A stretch of DNA of 31,515 bases from Oscillospiraceae bacterium (GTDB taxonomy: Bacteria; Bacillota_A; Clostridia; Oscillospirales; Oscillospiraceae). The DNA is taken from assembly GCA_015068055.1 (NCBI GenBank), contig SVLG01000018.1, positions 1 through 31,515 of the forward strand. Direction: 5' to 3'. A program made the position numbers and the translations under genes. Under the pieces are notes generated by a model that was not told the origin of the DNA, did not search any database, and saw only the letters and a list, made by a program, of their open reading frames with translations. Positions 15,310 to 24,011 of this stretch are shown piece by piece. Each line of letters begins with the position of its first letter. Position 1 is the first letter of the stretch.

Positions 15310-17250
15310 ATGGATCGACAGGAAAAGAAATACCTGAAGCTTTTGAGTCTGGACTTCCCCAGCGTGGCCGAAACCGCCGCCGAGATCATCCGGCTGACGG
15401 CCATTCTGGAACTGCCCAAGACCACCGAGCATTTCATGAGCGACATCCACGGCGAATACGAGTATTTTACCCATATCCTCAAGAACGCCTCCGGTGCCAT
15501 CCACCGGAAAATCGATGACTGCTTCGGCTACTCCCTCAGCAACGACGAAAAAAACGCGCTGGCTCTCCTTATCTATTACCCGGAGCGGGAACTGGGTCGG
15601 GAAACCCATTCGGACGACTGGTACCGCAAAGCCATGAGCCAGCTGATCGCCCTCTGCCGGATCTCCACGGATAAATACACCCGCGCGGAGATGCGCACCC
15701 GTCTCCCCAGGGAATTTGCCTACATAACCGAGGAACTCATCGACACCCGGGAGTTTGACGGTCTTAAACAGGATTACTTCCGCAGCATGCTGGACAGCGT
15801 CATCGATACCGGCATCGCCAAAGACTACATCATTGCTCTGGCAAACCTCATCTCCCGTGTCACCGTGGACCGGCTGCACATCGTAGGTGACGTCTTTGAC
15901 CGTGGCAGCGCCGCAGAGCGCATCATCTCCGAGCTGATGCAGCGAAATCGCGTGGACTTTGTCTGGGGCAACCACGATATTCTCTGGCTGGGTGCCGGCA
16001 TGGGCAACCCCGCCTGCGTGGCCAACGCTCTTCGTAACAGCGTCAAGTACGGTAACTTCGATACGCTGGAAGACGGTTACGGCATCAATGTCCGCCCGCT
16101 GGCCCTCTTCGCCACCAAGCAGTACGCCGACGACCCCTGCCCCGCCTTCGCCCCCACCCGTGTCACCGACTGCGTCACCGAAAACGCCCAGACCACTGCC
16201 CGCATCCTCAAAGCCATCACCGTCATCCAGTTCAAGCTGGAAGGCCAGCTGATCAAACGCCACCCGGAGTATGGCATGGAGGATCGGCTGCTGCTGGACA
16301 AAATAGATTATGTCAACCGAACCATCCCTGTGGATGGCAAGGACTGGCCTATTCTGGACATACTGCTGCCTACCGTGGATCCGGAGGACCCCTACCGGCT
16401 TTCCGCCGAGGAGGAACAGCTGGTGACCCAGCTCTGCGCTTCTTTCCGCCGGAGCCAGCGTCTGCAGGAGCACGTACGCTATCTTCTGGAAAACGGCGGC
16501 ATGTACCGCGTCTGCAACGGCAATCTGCTCTACCACGGCTGCGTACCCATGAAGGCCGACGGCAGCTTTGCCGAGCTGAGTCTGGGTGACGGCAGCTACA
16601 GCGGCAAGGCGCTCTTTGACTACTGCGACCGCCGCTGCCGCCACGCCATGTATGACCGCAGTCAGGAAAACACCGACTTCCTGTGGTATCTCTGGTGCGG
16701 TGCCAACTCTCCTCTCAGCGGCAAGAACAAGATTGCCACCTTTGAACGCACCTTTATCGATGACCCGGATGTAGGCGACGAGATCAAGGATCCCTACTAC
16801 GATCTCTGGAACGACCCCAAAACCGCGGAGAGAATCCTGGCCGAGTTTGGCGTGGATCCTCAGCGCGGCCACATCATCAACGGTCATGTGCCCGTCAAAA
16901 AGAGCAAGGGGGAGGAGCCCATCAAGGCCGGCGGCAAGTTCATCAACATCGACGGCGGCCTCTCCAAGGCCTATCAGCCGGTAACCGGCATCTGTGGCTT
17001 CACTCTGGTGTCCAACTCCCAGATGCTGTATCTGGCCGAGCATCAGCCTTTTGATCCCACGCTGGTTACCCGGGACAGCGCCGATATGTTCTCCCGTGTC
17101 ACCACCATTGAGCAGTACCCCGAGCGGCTGCGGGTAAAGCACACCGACGGCGGCCGGGACGTGGTAAACCGCATTGAAGATCTGAAGCGACTGCTGACAG
17201 CTTACCGGGAAGGCCTCATCAAGCCGCCCACAGAACGCAGGGAGGATTGA
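15310..17250 (+). CDS. fbp: Fructose-1,6-bisphosphatase, class III
   Basis: Removes the 1-phosphate from fructose 1,6-bisphosphate, the committed step of gluconeogenesis. Its 646 residues match the Firmicutes class III enzyme. Metal-binding motifs of the calcineurin-like fold are clear: MSDIHGEYEYF near residue 41, GDVFDRGS near 195, and WGNHDILWLGAG near 218, with NGHVPVKKSKGE later. The opening LLSLDFPSVAETAAEIIRLT is typical of the family. The ribosome site AGGAG lies 8 bases before the ATG. It follows the flavoprotein gene by 13 bases and is followed after 3 bases by a small membrane protein gene, so the three form one transcript ending at the hairpin at 17420. Confidence 0.96.
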   Translation: MDRQEKKYLKLLSLDFPSVAETAAEIIRLTAILELPKTTEHFMSDIHGEYEYFTHILKNASGAIHRKIDDCFGYSLSNDEKNALALLIYYPERELGRETHSDDWYRKAMSQLIALCRISTDKYTRAEMRTRLPREFAYITEELIDTREFDGLKQDYFRSMLDSVIDTGIAKDYIIALANLISRVTVDRLHIVGDVFDRGSAAERIISELMQRNRVDFVWGNHDILWLGAGMGNPACVANALRNSVKYGNFDTLEDGYGINVRPLALFATKQYADDPCPAFAPTRVTDCVTENAQTTARILKAITVIQFKLEGQLIKRHPEYGMEDRLLLDKIDYVNRTIPVDGKDWPILDILLPTVDPEDPYRLSAEEEQLVTQLCASFRRSQRLQEHVRYLLENGGMYRVCNGNLLYHGCVPMKADGSFAELSLGDGSYSGKALFDYCDRRCRHAMYDRSQENTDFLWYLWCGANSPLSGKNKIATFERTFIDDPDVGDEIKDPYYDLWNDPKTAERILAEFGVDPQRGHIINGHVPVKKSKGEEPIKAGGKFINIDGGLSKAYQPVTGICGFTLVSNSQMLYLAEHQPFDPTLVTRDSADMFSRVTTIEQYPERLRVKHTDGGRDVVNRIEDLKRLLTAYREGLIKPPTERRED

Positions 17251-17253
17251 CCT

Positions 17254-17421
17254 ATGATCAAGGACAGAAGATACGGACTCATCTATATTTTTCTCGGTCT
17301 CTGGGCCGGCTTTGTGGCCAGGCAGCGCGGGATTGACGGTGCCTATCTGGTAGCGCTGATCTTCCTTTTCCTGGGCGTTATGAAGCTGGTAAAGTTTTTT
17401 AAGGAACGGAATAAGGAATAA
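17254..17421 (+). CDS. Small two-segment membrane protein of 55 residues
   Basis: A short gene begins at ATG 17254, 3 bases after the fbp stop, with GGAGG 8 bases upstream inside the end of fbp. The product begins MIKDRRYGLIYIFLGLWAGF, continues through a short polar turn (VARQRGIDGAY), and has a second hydrophobic segment (LVALIFLFLGVMKLV) before a basic tail ending FKERNKE. It therefore looks like a hairpin in the membrane with both ends positively charged. No family is recognised. Tight coupling to fbp and a terminator starting at its stop codon make it a convincing gene. Whether it acts on FBPase or is simply cotranscribed is unknown. Confidence 0.8.
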   Translation: MIKDRRYGLIYIFLGLWAGFVARQRGIDGAYLVALIFLFLGVMKLVKFFKERNKE

Positions 17422-17453
17422 AAAAGCGAGGGTTTTTAACCCTCGCTTTTTTG
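17420..17453. terminator. Bidirectional terminator, fbp operon against the ppk1 operon
   Basis: A stem of about 14 bp (AAAAAGCGAGGGTT with its complement) around a TTT loop, with T runs on both strands. It overlaps the stop codons of both convergent genes. Confidence 0.88.
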
Positions 17454-17930
17454 CTGGACAAGTTCAATGGCTTCCTTGCCGCTCATATGCTCGATGTTCA
17501 GCTCCAGCATACAGAGATTCTTCAGCGCGCCGGAGGCCTCCTTTTGGATCTTCTCCTCCATTTCGGGGAAGTAGTGCCGGGCCAGAGCCGTGACGGCGGC
17601 GCGTTTTTCCTCTGTGTCCTCCAGGATGCGGACGCGGCCAAACACAACCACGCTGCGGAAGTAGGTGGTGAGCTTTTCCGCCACCAGTTCGTCCTTCTCC
17701 ACCACGCAGAAGGAGGCCTTGTCGCACCCTCTCAGAGCATCCAGCTTATGGCCGGAGGCGGCACTGTGGAAATAGATTTTCCCGTTGCCGTAATGATAAT
17801 TCAGAGGCACGGTATAGGGATAACCCTCATCCCCCAGCACGGCCAGCACACCGTAGCTGCCCTTGCGGAGAATGGTCTCGCAGCGTTCTTTGGTAAGCTG
17901 CTGCTTAAAGCGTCTCAGGGGTCGGAACAT
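17436..17930 (-). CDS. Pyridoxamine 5'-phosphate oxidase-like flavoprotein (NimA-like)
   Basis: A 164-residue protein of the split-barrel flavin-binding fold, closest to the NimA/Pyridox_ox_2 group, some members of which reduce nitroimidazoles. Typical sequence includes GSYGVLAVLGDEGYPYTVPL, NYHYGNGKIYFHSAASGHK and DALRGCDKASFCVV. The start is ATG 17930, with AAGGAG 7 bases upstream; a few further codons are open but lack a ribosome site. It begins 26 bases inside the 3' end of the sugar kinase gene, so it is translated from the same message. The substrate is unknown, and nitroimidazole resistance should not be assumed. Confidence 0.85.
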   Translation of the reverse strand: MFRPLRRFKQQLTKERCETILRKGSYGVLAVLGDEGYPYTVPLNYHYGNGKIYFHSAASGHKLDALRGCDKASFCVVEKDELVAEKLTTYFRSVVVFGRVRILEDTEEKRAAVTALARHYFPEMEEKIQKEASGALKNLCMLELNIEHMSGKEAIELVQQKSEG

Positions 17931-19494
17931 GGTTTTTCTCCTTTCTCCGCACAAAGCCTGTCAGAGCCGCCAGCCGCTTGTGCAAAGGCACAAGCCGTTT
18001 ATAAAGATGGCCGTAGACCTGACCGTAAAGCTCTTTATACACCTTATGCTCTTCCATATCCGGACGGAAGGTATCCCAGACGTGTACCATGCCGGCGATG
18101 GCATCCCGGTAGTTTTTAAACTCGCCCCGGGAGACGAAGGCACACATGGCCGCGCCCAGAGCGCAGGCCTCGCTGGTCTGGATACGATGGACAGGCAGGC
18201 CAAACATATTGGCCGTGATCTGGCAGATCTCATCGCTTCGGCTGCCGCCGCCGGCCACATAAATCCGCCGTACCCGCTGGCCGGATCGTTTTTCCATGCC
18301 GTACATACCCTCCATAAGGCCAAAGTTCAGGCCTTCAATGATGGCACGGTAAATATGATGCCGGGTATGTACGTCGGAGAAGCCCACCATGGCGCCCCGG
18401 GCTCCGGGGGTTGCCAGCCCCGGCGTCCAATGAGGCAGGACCATCAGCCCCTCGCAGCCGGGGGGCACGTCCCTGAGCCGGGCATTGAGCAGATCATAAA
18501 CGCTGCAGCCGAGAATGGCCGCTTCCTCCGCTTCCTTATGGGCAAAGTTCTCCTTGAACCACGTAAGCATCCAATAACCCCGCCAGAGCTGCACCTCACC
18601 GTTATAGAGGTCGTTGGGCACGGCGGGGAAGGCCGGCACATAGGGCATGGGCTCAAAGTACTTTTTACTGGTGAGATGCACCGTGCAGCTGGTGCCAAAG
18701 CTCAATGCGGCCTGATCCGGCTGTATGACACCAAGGCCCAAAGTCTCGCAGCCCTTGTCCGAGCCGGTGGCAATAAGAACAAGTCCCTCCCGCATACCGG
18801 AACGCTCCGCGCATTCCGCGGTGATGGGGCCGATCTGGGAACCGGCAGGGACCAGGTCACAGAGCTTTTCCGTGGGGATATCATAGAGACAGCGGGTAAG
18901 TCCGTTCTCATCCCAGCAGCGGTTTTTGTAATCAAAGGGAATATGCCCGATCTGGGAAGCCCAGCTATCCACCAGACGACCGGTCAAGCGGAGATTCAGA
19001 TAGGTGGAGAGCAGCACAAACTTGTCCGTCTGCTCCCATATCTCCGGTTCGTTTTCCACGATCCAGTTGCACATACAGGTGCGGTTGAGCATTTCTGCGC
19101 TCTCCCACATGCCCACAGCGGCAAAAAGGGCCTGACGCACCGGCGGCACGGGTTTGGGGTTTTTTACCTTGCGCTGGTCCATCCAGAGGATGCAGTCGCG
19201 CAGGGGTCTGCCGTCCCTGTCCAGACAGACGAAGCTGTCCCGGAATACCGTCACCGCCGTACATTCCACCGAATCAAAGGCCTCCGGGGCCAGTTCCCGC
19301 AGTTCCCGGGACGCCTTGCAGAGCTCATCAAAGTAAAGCTCCGGGTCCTGCTCGGCCCAGTTGGGCTGCAGAGAGTAGTAGGGCTCTTCATATCCACGCT
19401 GGGCCTGGGCCACAATGTGGCCGCTTTTGTCGATGAGCAGGGCCTTCACGCTCTGGGTGCCCACATCGAATGTCAGTACCAGGGGTTCTCCCAT
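17905..19494 (-). CDS. FGGY-family carbohydrate kinase
   Basis: An ATP-dependent sugar or polyol kinase of 529 residues. The first phosphate loop DVGTQSVKALL lies at residues 9-19, ATGSDKGCETLG is in the middle, and the C-terminal FGGY signature region includes YVAGGGSRSDEICQITANMF and ALGAAMCAFV. Members phosphorylate glycerol, xylulose, ribulose, fuculose and others; the substrate cannot be picked here because no transporter or isomerase gene is adjacent. The start is ATG 19494 with GGAGG 8 bases upstream. It lies 31 bases after ppk1 and overlaps the Nim-like gene by 26 bases, placing it mid-operon. Confidence 0.92.
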   Translation of the reverse strand: MGEPLVLTFDVGTQSVKALLIDKSGHIVAQAQRGYEEPYYSLQPNWAEQDPELYFDELCKASRELRELAPEAFDSVECTAVTVFRDSFVCLDRDGRPLRDCILWMDQRKVKNPKPVPPVRQALFAAVGMWESAEMLNRTCMCNWIVENEPEIWEQTDKFVLLSTYLNLRLTGRLVDSWASQIGHIPFDYKNRCWDENGLTRCLYDIPTEKLCDLVPAGSQIGPITAECAERSGMREGLVLIATGSDKGCETLGLGVIQPDQAALSFGTSCTVHLTSKKYFEPMPYVPAFPAVPNDLYNGEVQLWRGYWMLTWFKENFAHKEAEEAAILGCSVYDLLNARLRDVPPGCEGLMVLPHWTPGLATPGARGAMVGFSDVHTRHHIYRAIIEGLNFGLMEGMYGMEKRSGQRVRRIYVAGGGSRSDEICQITANMFGLPVHRIQTSEACALGAAMCAFVSRGEFKNYRDAIAGMVHVWDTFRPDMEEHKVYKELYGQVYGHLYKRLVPLHKRLAALTGFVRRKEKNHVPTPETL

Positions 19495-19525
19495 GGTTCC
19501 TTCCTCCTGTTTTCTCTGAGGTATC

Positions 19526-21700
19526 TTATTTCTTTCCAAAAAGCCAGCGGAAAAAGCGGCGCAGGAGGCCCCGCTTTTCCGATCTGGCCGGGGGCACATC
19601 TTCCATAGATTCCGCTTCGGAAACCGGTTTCGCTTCCGGCTGAGGCTCCGGTTGGGGCGGGGATTCCACCAGCTGTGCGGTAAAATAGCGGCGCAGCCGT
19701 TCCTGACTGTCGGCCCCGTCGGAGTCGGCTTTCCGATAGCTGCCGTCCGGCTGCATCTCCCAGCCCTTTTCCCCATCCTGCCGGTATGCCTCCATAATCT
19801 CCAGCAGCTGCTCACGAATCTCCGGGCGCTCCACTTCCGCAAAGGCCTCCACCCGGCGGCGGGTATTGCGGTTCAAAAGATCGCCGCTTCCCATAAAGAT
19901 CCGCTGCGCCTCGCCCCGGCCAAACACAAAGATGCGGGAGTGTTCCAGCCAGCGGCCCACCACACTCTTCACGCGGATGTTCTCCGTAAAGCCGGGGATG
20001 CCGGGGCGCAGACAGCAGATGCCCCGGATAAAAAGCTCCACCGGCACCCCGGCCCGGGCACAGTCCATGAGTTTTCGCATCACATCCAGATCATTGATGG
20101 AGTTTGCCTTCAGGGCCACAAAGCCCTGTTCACCCTTTTGCCGCTCGGTTTCCAGCAGCTCCAGCAGCCGTGTCTTATAGCAGCGGGGGGCCACCCAGAG
20201 CTTCTTTGTATCCGGGGGTGTCTCCCCCTTTTCAAGGGCGGCAAAAACCGCTGCCGCATCCTCGCCGATGGCCCGGTCAGAGGTGATGAGCGAGAGATCG
20301 CAGTAGTGTTCCCCGGTGATCTCATTGTAGTTGCCGGTACCGATCTGGGTGATATACTGCCTATCCCCCTCCACTGTTCTGGTGATGAGACAGAGCTTGC
20401 TGTGAACCTTTTTATAGGGCAGGCCGTAGATTACACGGCAGCCGGCTCCCTCCAGCACCTCGCTGTAGTCAATGTTGTTCTGCTCATCAAAGCGGGCCCG
20501 CAGTTCCAGCAGGCAGAGAACATCCTTCCCCCGGTCGGCAGCATAGGCCAGAGCCGCAGCCACCTTGCTGCTGGCTGCCAGACGGTAAAGCGTAATGGAG
20601 ATCGACTCCACCGCAGGATCGTCCGCCGCCTCATAGAGCAGTGTGATAAAGGGCTGCATACTCTGCCAGGGAAAGCTCAGGAGTATATCCCTCTCCGCAA
20701 GATATGGAAAAAATTCCCCCTTGCGAAGCTGTATGGTCCGCTGAGGCCTTTGCTCCGGGAACAAAAGGGCGGTGTGGCGTCGAAGCTCCGCCCCAAAGCC
20801 CAGGTCGAAGGGTACCGCGGAAATAAAAATGCTTTTTTCGGAAAGGCGCAGTTCCTTTGCCAGCGTCTCCACCATGCGTCCGGAGGCCCGGGGCGCAATC
20901 TGCAGCCGTACCGGCTGCTGACGCTTACGTTTACGGAGCATGCGCTCCATGCTGGCGCGGAAATCCTCCGCCAGCGAGCGGAGATCGTCCTCGATAAATA
21001 CGTCGGCGTTTCGGGTCAGGCGGATGACGCAGCTCTCCCGCAGGTTCTGCTTTTTGAAAAGCTGGGCAGCATAGTGCCGCACCAGTTCCGCGGTGATGAC
21101 CACCTTCTCCCGTCCGTCCAGTTCAAAAACGCGGTAAGGCGGCAGGCGGAACAGCGAGACAAGCCCCAGCGTAGTCCCCTCGCCCTTGCCCAGAAGGACA
21201 GCGATGCAGTTTTCGCCGCCGGCCAGAAAGGGCAACTCCTGGCCCCGGTCCAGTATCCGCGGGGAAAGCATGGGCCGCAGTTCCGCGAAGAGCTTGCGGC
21301 AGATGGCCTCCTCCGGGCCGCCAAGGGCGTCAAAGTCCAGCACGTCAATGCCGGATTCCGCCAGATCCTCCCGGAGGGAAAGCCAGACCGACTCCGCCTC
21401 CTTCTGCTGCCGGGAAACCTCCTGCAGAATGCGCTTGAGCTGGGTGTTGGCAGTCCAGCCGGTCTTGGGATCCTCATAGTATGGCAGCAGCAGACTCCGG
21501 TGGCTCAGAGAGCCCACCCGCACCATGAAAAATTCGTCCAGGTTTTTATAATAAATGTTCAGGAACTTCAGCCGCTCCAACAAAGGAACACCCCGGTCGG
21601 CGCTCTCCATAAGCACCCGCCGGTCAAACTGCAGCCAGCTGAGTTCCCGATCCGTAAAGCACGGCCGGTCATCTGCCGGCAGTGTCATTTCTCTTGTCAT
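19526..21700 (-). CDS. ppk1: Polyphosphate kinase 1
   Basis: Reversibly transfers the gamma phosphate of ATP to inorganic polyphosphate. It has 724 residues. The N-terminal domain opens with DRELSWLQFDRRVL and KFLNIYYKNLDEFFMVRVG. The catalytic core has ITLYRLAASSKV and the phosphorylated histidine in KVHSKL (H433, matching E. coli H435). The second conserved histidine is in LEHSRIFVF (H587, matching E. coli H592). After the normal end the protein has a proline/glutamate-rich stretch and a basic, aromatic tail (RGLLRRFFRWLFGKK) that could form a membrane-touching amphipathic helix. ATG 21700 has GGAG about 7 bases upstream. It leads the ppk1-kinase-Nim operon. Confidence 0.96.
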   Translation of the reverse strand: MTREMTLPADDRPCFTDRELSWLQFDRRVLMESADRGVPLLERLKFLNIYYKNLDEFFMVRVGSLSHRSLLLPYYEDPKTGWTANTQLKRILQEVSRQQKEAESVWLSLREDLAESGIDVLDFDALGGPEEAICRKLFAELRPMLSPRILDRGQELPFLAGGENCIAVLLGKGEGTTLGLVSLFRLPPYRVFELDGREKVVITAELVRHYAAQLFKKQNLRESCVIRLTRNADVFIEDDLRSLAEDFRASMERMLRKRKRQQPVRLQIAPRASGRMVETLAKELRLSEKSIFISAVPFDLGFGAELRRHTALLFPEQRPQRTIQLRKGEFFPYLAERDILLSFPWQSMQPFITLLYEAADDPAVESISITLYRLAASSKVAAALAYAADRGKDVLCLLELRARFDEQNNIDYSEVLEGAGCRVIYGLPYKKVHSKLCLITRTVEGDRQYITQIGTGNYNEITGEHYCDLSLITSDRAIGEDAAAVFAALEKGETPPDTKKLWVAPRCYKTRLLELLETERQKGEQGFVALKANSINDLDVMRKLMDCARAGVPVELFIRGICCLRPGIPGFTENIRVKSVVGRWLEHSRIFVFGRGEAQRIFMGSGDLLNRNTRRRVEAFAEVERPEIREQLLEIMEAYRQDGEKGWEMQPDGSYRKADSDGADSQERLRRYFTAQLVESPPQPEPQPEAKPVSEAESMEDVPPARSEKRGLLRRFFRWLFGKK

Positions 21701-21730
21701 TGATAAACTCCGCCAGATTAATTACATTTT

Positions 21731-21760
21731 ATCTTACCACAGTTGACCCAATCATTGCAA
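21731..21760 (-). promoter_or_regulatory. Possible promoter of the ppk1 operon
   Basis: Minus strand TTGCAA (21755-21760), 18-base spacer, TAAGAT (21731-21736), about 30 bases before the start. The match is moderate. No terminator is visible between here and the upstream gene, so readthrough is also possible. Confidence 0.45.
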
Positions 21761-21769
21761 GTGCGGTAC

Positions 21770-22360
21770 TTAGGGCACTCTCCCGCCCTCTGTCTCAAAA
21801 ATGGCGTACTCCACGCCCTCGATTCGCCTCTTTTCCACAATACGGCTCTCCGGAAGCCCATGGGCCGCCGCAGGAATGGCCCGGTAGCGCTTGCCCTCCC
21901 ACAGGGTGTACAGGCTGCCGTCTCCGGCGCTGTACCAGAGAAGATCGCCGCCCTGTTCCGGCCGTTCCGGCGGCGCAGGGGGCGGCGGGGGTACCGCCGG
22001 GGTGACCGGGGCGGGCCGGGGCGTCGGGGGGGCCGGCGGCGGCGCACTCTCCGGTTCCGCTCCGGCTTCCGGTTTCGGCGGCGGCGGAGGAGGCGCTGGG
22101 CGGGCCCCGGATTCCCCGGCATAGTCGATGCGCTCGGGAAAGTTTCGCAGTTCGGCCCGGGAGAGCCTTTTGCGTATAATCAGCGTCCCCTTCTCCGGCA
22201 TCATCACGCCCAGTTTTCCCTCCTGTGTCCCTCCGTATACAGACAGACGCAGCAGCCGTCCGGGGTCCTCGCTGCGCCCCTCAAATACCGTATAGGGTCC
22301 TTCCTGACGTATGCTGAGCCGGCCGGTCTCCCGACCGTCGATTTTGATAGGTACATCCAT
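21770..22360 (-). CDS. Hypothetical protein with proline-rich linker
   Basis: A protein of 196 residues with no recognised family. The N-terminal part (about 1-80) looks like a compact beta-rich domain (GRLSIRQEGPYTVFEGRS, LSVYGGTQEGKLGVMMPEKG). A linker of about 50 residues (about 85-138) is almost entirely Pro, Ala, Glu and Arg. A C-terminal domain of about 55 residues follows (LLWYSAGDGSLYTLWEGK, IEGVEYAIFETEGG). There is no signal peptide or membrane segment. I chose ATG 22360 because the earlier in-frame ATG at 22381 lies within the mazF terminator hairpin; the ribosome site (GGGGTGG) would be the hairpin arm, so translation may be weak. It may be expressed by readthrough from the upstream operon. 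Confidence 0.65.
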   Translation of the reverse strand: MDVPIKIDGRETGRLSIRQEGPYTVFEGRSEDPGRLLRLSVYGGTQEGKLGVMMPEKGTLIIRKRLSRAELRNFPERIDYAGESGARPAPPPPPPKPEAGAEPESAPPPAPPTPRPAPVTPAVPPPPPAPPERPEQGGDLLWYSAGDGSLYTLWEGKRYRAIPAAAHGLPESRIVEKRRIEGVEYAIFETEGGRVP

Positions 22361-22399
22361 AAATAAAACCACCCCGTCCACATAGTATGGACGGGGTGG
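22361..22399 (-). terminator. Terminator of the nnr-alr-mazF operon
   Basis: A perfect 12-bp stem (CCACCCCGTCCA at 22369-22380 with its complement at 22388-22399) around a 7-base loop, followed on the minus strand by TTTTATTT. It touches the start of the next gene. Confidence 0.8.
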
Positions 22400-22420
22400 C
22401 GGCGTTATTCCTGTTTTGTC

Positions 22421-22780
22421 TCACTGGGCTGTGGGGCCCAGGCCGAAAGAGACGGCAATGGCATTGTCCACCTGACCCATAATGGGCTCGGGCAGCTTTC
22501 CCATATGCTCACGAAGCCGGGATTTGTCAATGGTGCGGATCTGCTCCAGCAGAATAACACTCTTGCGGCTCAGTCCGCAGCTGGACGCCTCCAGCTCAAT
22601 ATGTGTGGGCAGCCGCGCCTTGCCCGTTTGAGAGGTTATGGCAGCGGCGATGACGGTGGGGCTGTGGCGGTTGCCCGTGTCGTTCTGGACGATCAGCACC
22701 GGCCTCATGCCGCCCTGCTCGCTGCCCACCACCGGGCTCAAGTCGGCATAGAATATATCTCCCCGTTTCACTGTGTTCAT
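22421..22780 (-). CDS. mazF: MazF/PemK-family endoribonuclease toxin (NdoA-like)
   Basis: An mRNA-cleaving ribonuclease of the MazF family, 119 residues. It opens [20 protein letters not shown], followed by [29 protein letters not shown] and [13 protein letters not shown], all standard for Bacillus NdoA-type proteins. The start is ATG 22780 with GGAG about 10 bases upstream. An in-frame ATG at 22840 would add 20 residues not seen in the family. In Bacillus subtilis the antitoxin gene sits between alr and ndoA. Here only 96 bases separate alr from mazF, with no room for it. The toxin therefore lacks an adjacent antitoxin, a pattern I have seen described for clostridial alr-mazF loci. Confidence 0.93.
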   Translation of the reverse strand: MNTVKRGDIFYADLSPVVGSEQGGMRPVLIVQNDTGNRHSPTVIAAAITSQTGKARLPTHIELEASSCGLSRKSVILLEQIRTIDKSRLREHMGKLPEPIMGQVDNAIAVSFGLGPTAQ

Positions 22781-22876
22781 GCGATTCACTCTCCGATGAA
22801 GGTTGCTCGCCCAATACATCTTATGTAGGGCCACTATCATTTTCTCTCATCGGCGGGGATTTTATACATCCGTTTC

Positions 22877-24010
22877 TTAATCCACGTAGACCCGGTGTAC
22901 GCGGGGCGTCAGCACACAGGTAAGCTCGTAGTTGATGGTACCGGCAATCTTCGCCATTTCCTCGATGGGCAGAACCTCGTCCCCGTCGCGGCCGAAGAAG
23001 GTCACCACATCGCCCACCTTCACATCGGGGATGTCAGTGACGTCCACCATGCACATATCCATGCAGATACGGCCCACCTGTCTGGCGCGCTGGCCGTGAA
23101 CCAGAACATCGATCTTACCGGAGAGGCAGCGCTTGAGACCGTCGGCATAGCCGATGGGCATGACGGCGAGGGTGCAGTCCCGATCGCAGGTAAAAGTGCG
23201 GCCGTAGCTGATGGAGTCGCCCTTCTTGTGATGGGCCAGCATGGAGATACGGCTCTTGAGCTGCATGAGGGGCTGCAGATCGATGCCGCCCTTTTCCGCG
23301 GCGGGGTACATGCCGTAGGTAAGAAGGCCGGGACGCATCATGTCCAGAGCGTACTCCTGGTAGTTCAGGAAGCAGCCGGAGTTGGCACAGTGATGCAGCG
23401 GGAAGGTCCTGCCGCTGAGTTCCTCGATCTTCTTATAGGAGGCCTGGAACTTCTCAAACTGGCCCCGGGTATATTCTTCCTGGGTGGCGGGCTCGTCGGA
23501 GACGGCAAAATGGGTAAAAACGCCCTCGGCAATGAGGTTCTCACAGGCCAGCACACGGGCAGCGCCCTGCAGCTGCTCGTCATCGCAGGCGCGGAAGCCC
23601 ACGCGGCCCATGCCGCTGTCGATCTTGATGTGGATCTTCAGCTTCTCGCCGGGCTGAAGGTTGGCAGAAAGGGCCAGACCCTTCTCCTCACACTCCACGG
23701 CCTGGGTGATGCCGTACTGTGCCATCTGGGAGGCATACTCGGCAGGAGAGGCGCCCAGCACCAGAATGGGCAGGGAGATGCCGTCCTTACGGAGCCAGAT
23801 GGCCTCGTCCAGACAGGCAACGGCCAGATAGTCCGCACCCAGCTTTTCCAGCCGATGGGCGATCTGGGAAGCACCATGGCCATAGGCGTTGGCCTTTACG
23901 ACGCCCAGATAGCGGCAGCCCTCGGGCATAACACGGCGGAACTCATTATAGTTGTGCTCCAGAGCCTTCAGGGATACTTCAGCCCAGGTTCTCTTCTGTT
24001 CGTAATACAT
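22877..24010 (-). CDS. alr: Alanine racemase
   Basis: A PLP enzyme that interconverts L- and D-alanine for peptidoglycan. Its 377 residues are normal for the family. The PLP lysine is in VVKANAYGHG near residue 39. Later motifs are KIDSGMGRVGF, HCANSGCFLNY, RPGLLTYGMYP, ISYGRTFTCDRDCTLAVMPI followed by GYADG, and GRICMDMCMVDVTDIPDV. The start is ATG 24010, one base after the stop of the lipoprotein gene, with a GGGGGA ribosome site inside that gene's end, so the two are translationally coupled. It is third in the nnr-lipoprotein-alr-mazF operon. Confidence 0.97.
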   Translation of the reverse strand: MYYEQKRTWAEVSLKALEHNYNEFRRVMPEGCRYLGVVKANAYGHGASQIAHRLEKLGADYLAVACLDEAIWLRKDGISLPILVLGASPAEYASQMAQYGITQAVECEEKGLALSANLQPGEKLKIHIKIDSGMGRVGFRACDDEQLQGAARVLACENLIAEGVFTHFAVSDEPATQEEYTRGQFEKFQASYKKIEELSGRTFPLHHCANSGCFLNYQEYALDMMRPGLLTYGMYPAAEKGGIDLQPLMQLKSRISMLAHHKKGDSISYGRTFTCDRDCTLAVMPIGYADGLKRCLSGKIDVLVHGQRARQVGRICMDMCMVDVTDIPDVKVGDVVTFFGRDGDEVLPIEEMAKIAGTINYELTCVLTPRVHRVYVD

Positions 24011-24011
24011 A

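Noticed and set aside
22781..22840. 20-residue N-terminal extension of MazF
   Set aside because: Family members begin at the MxxVKRGDIF segment and the ATG at 22780 has a ribosome site.
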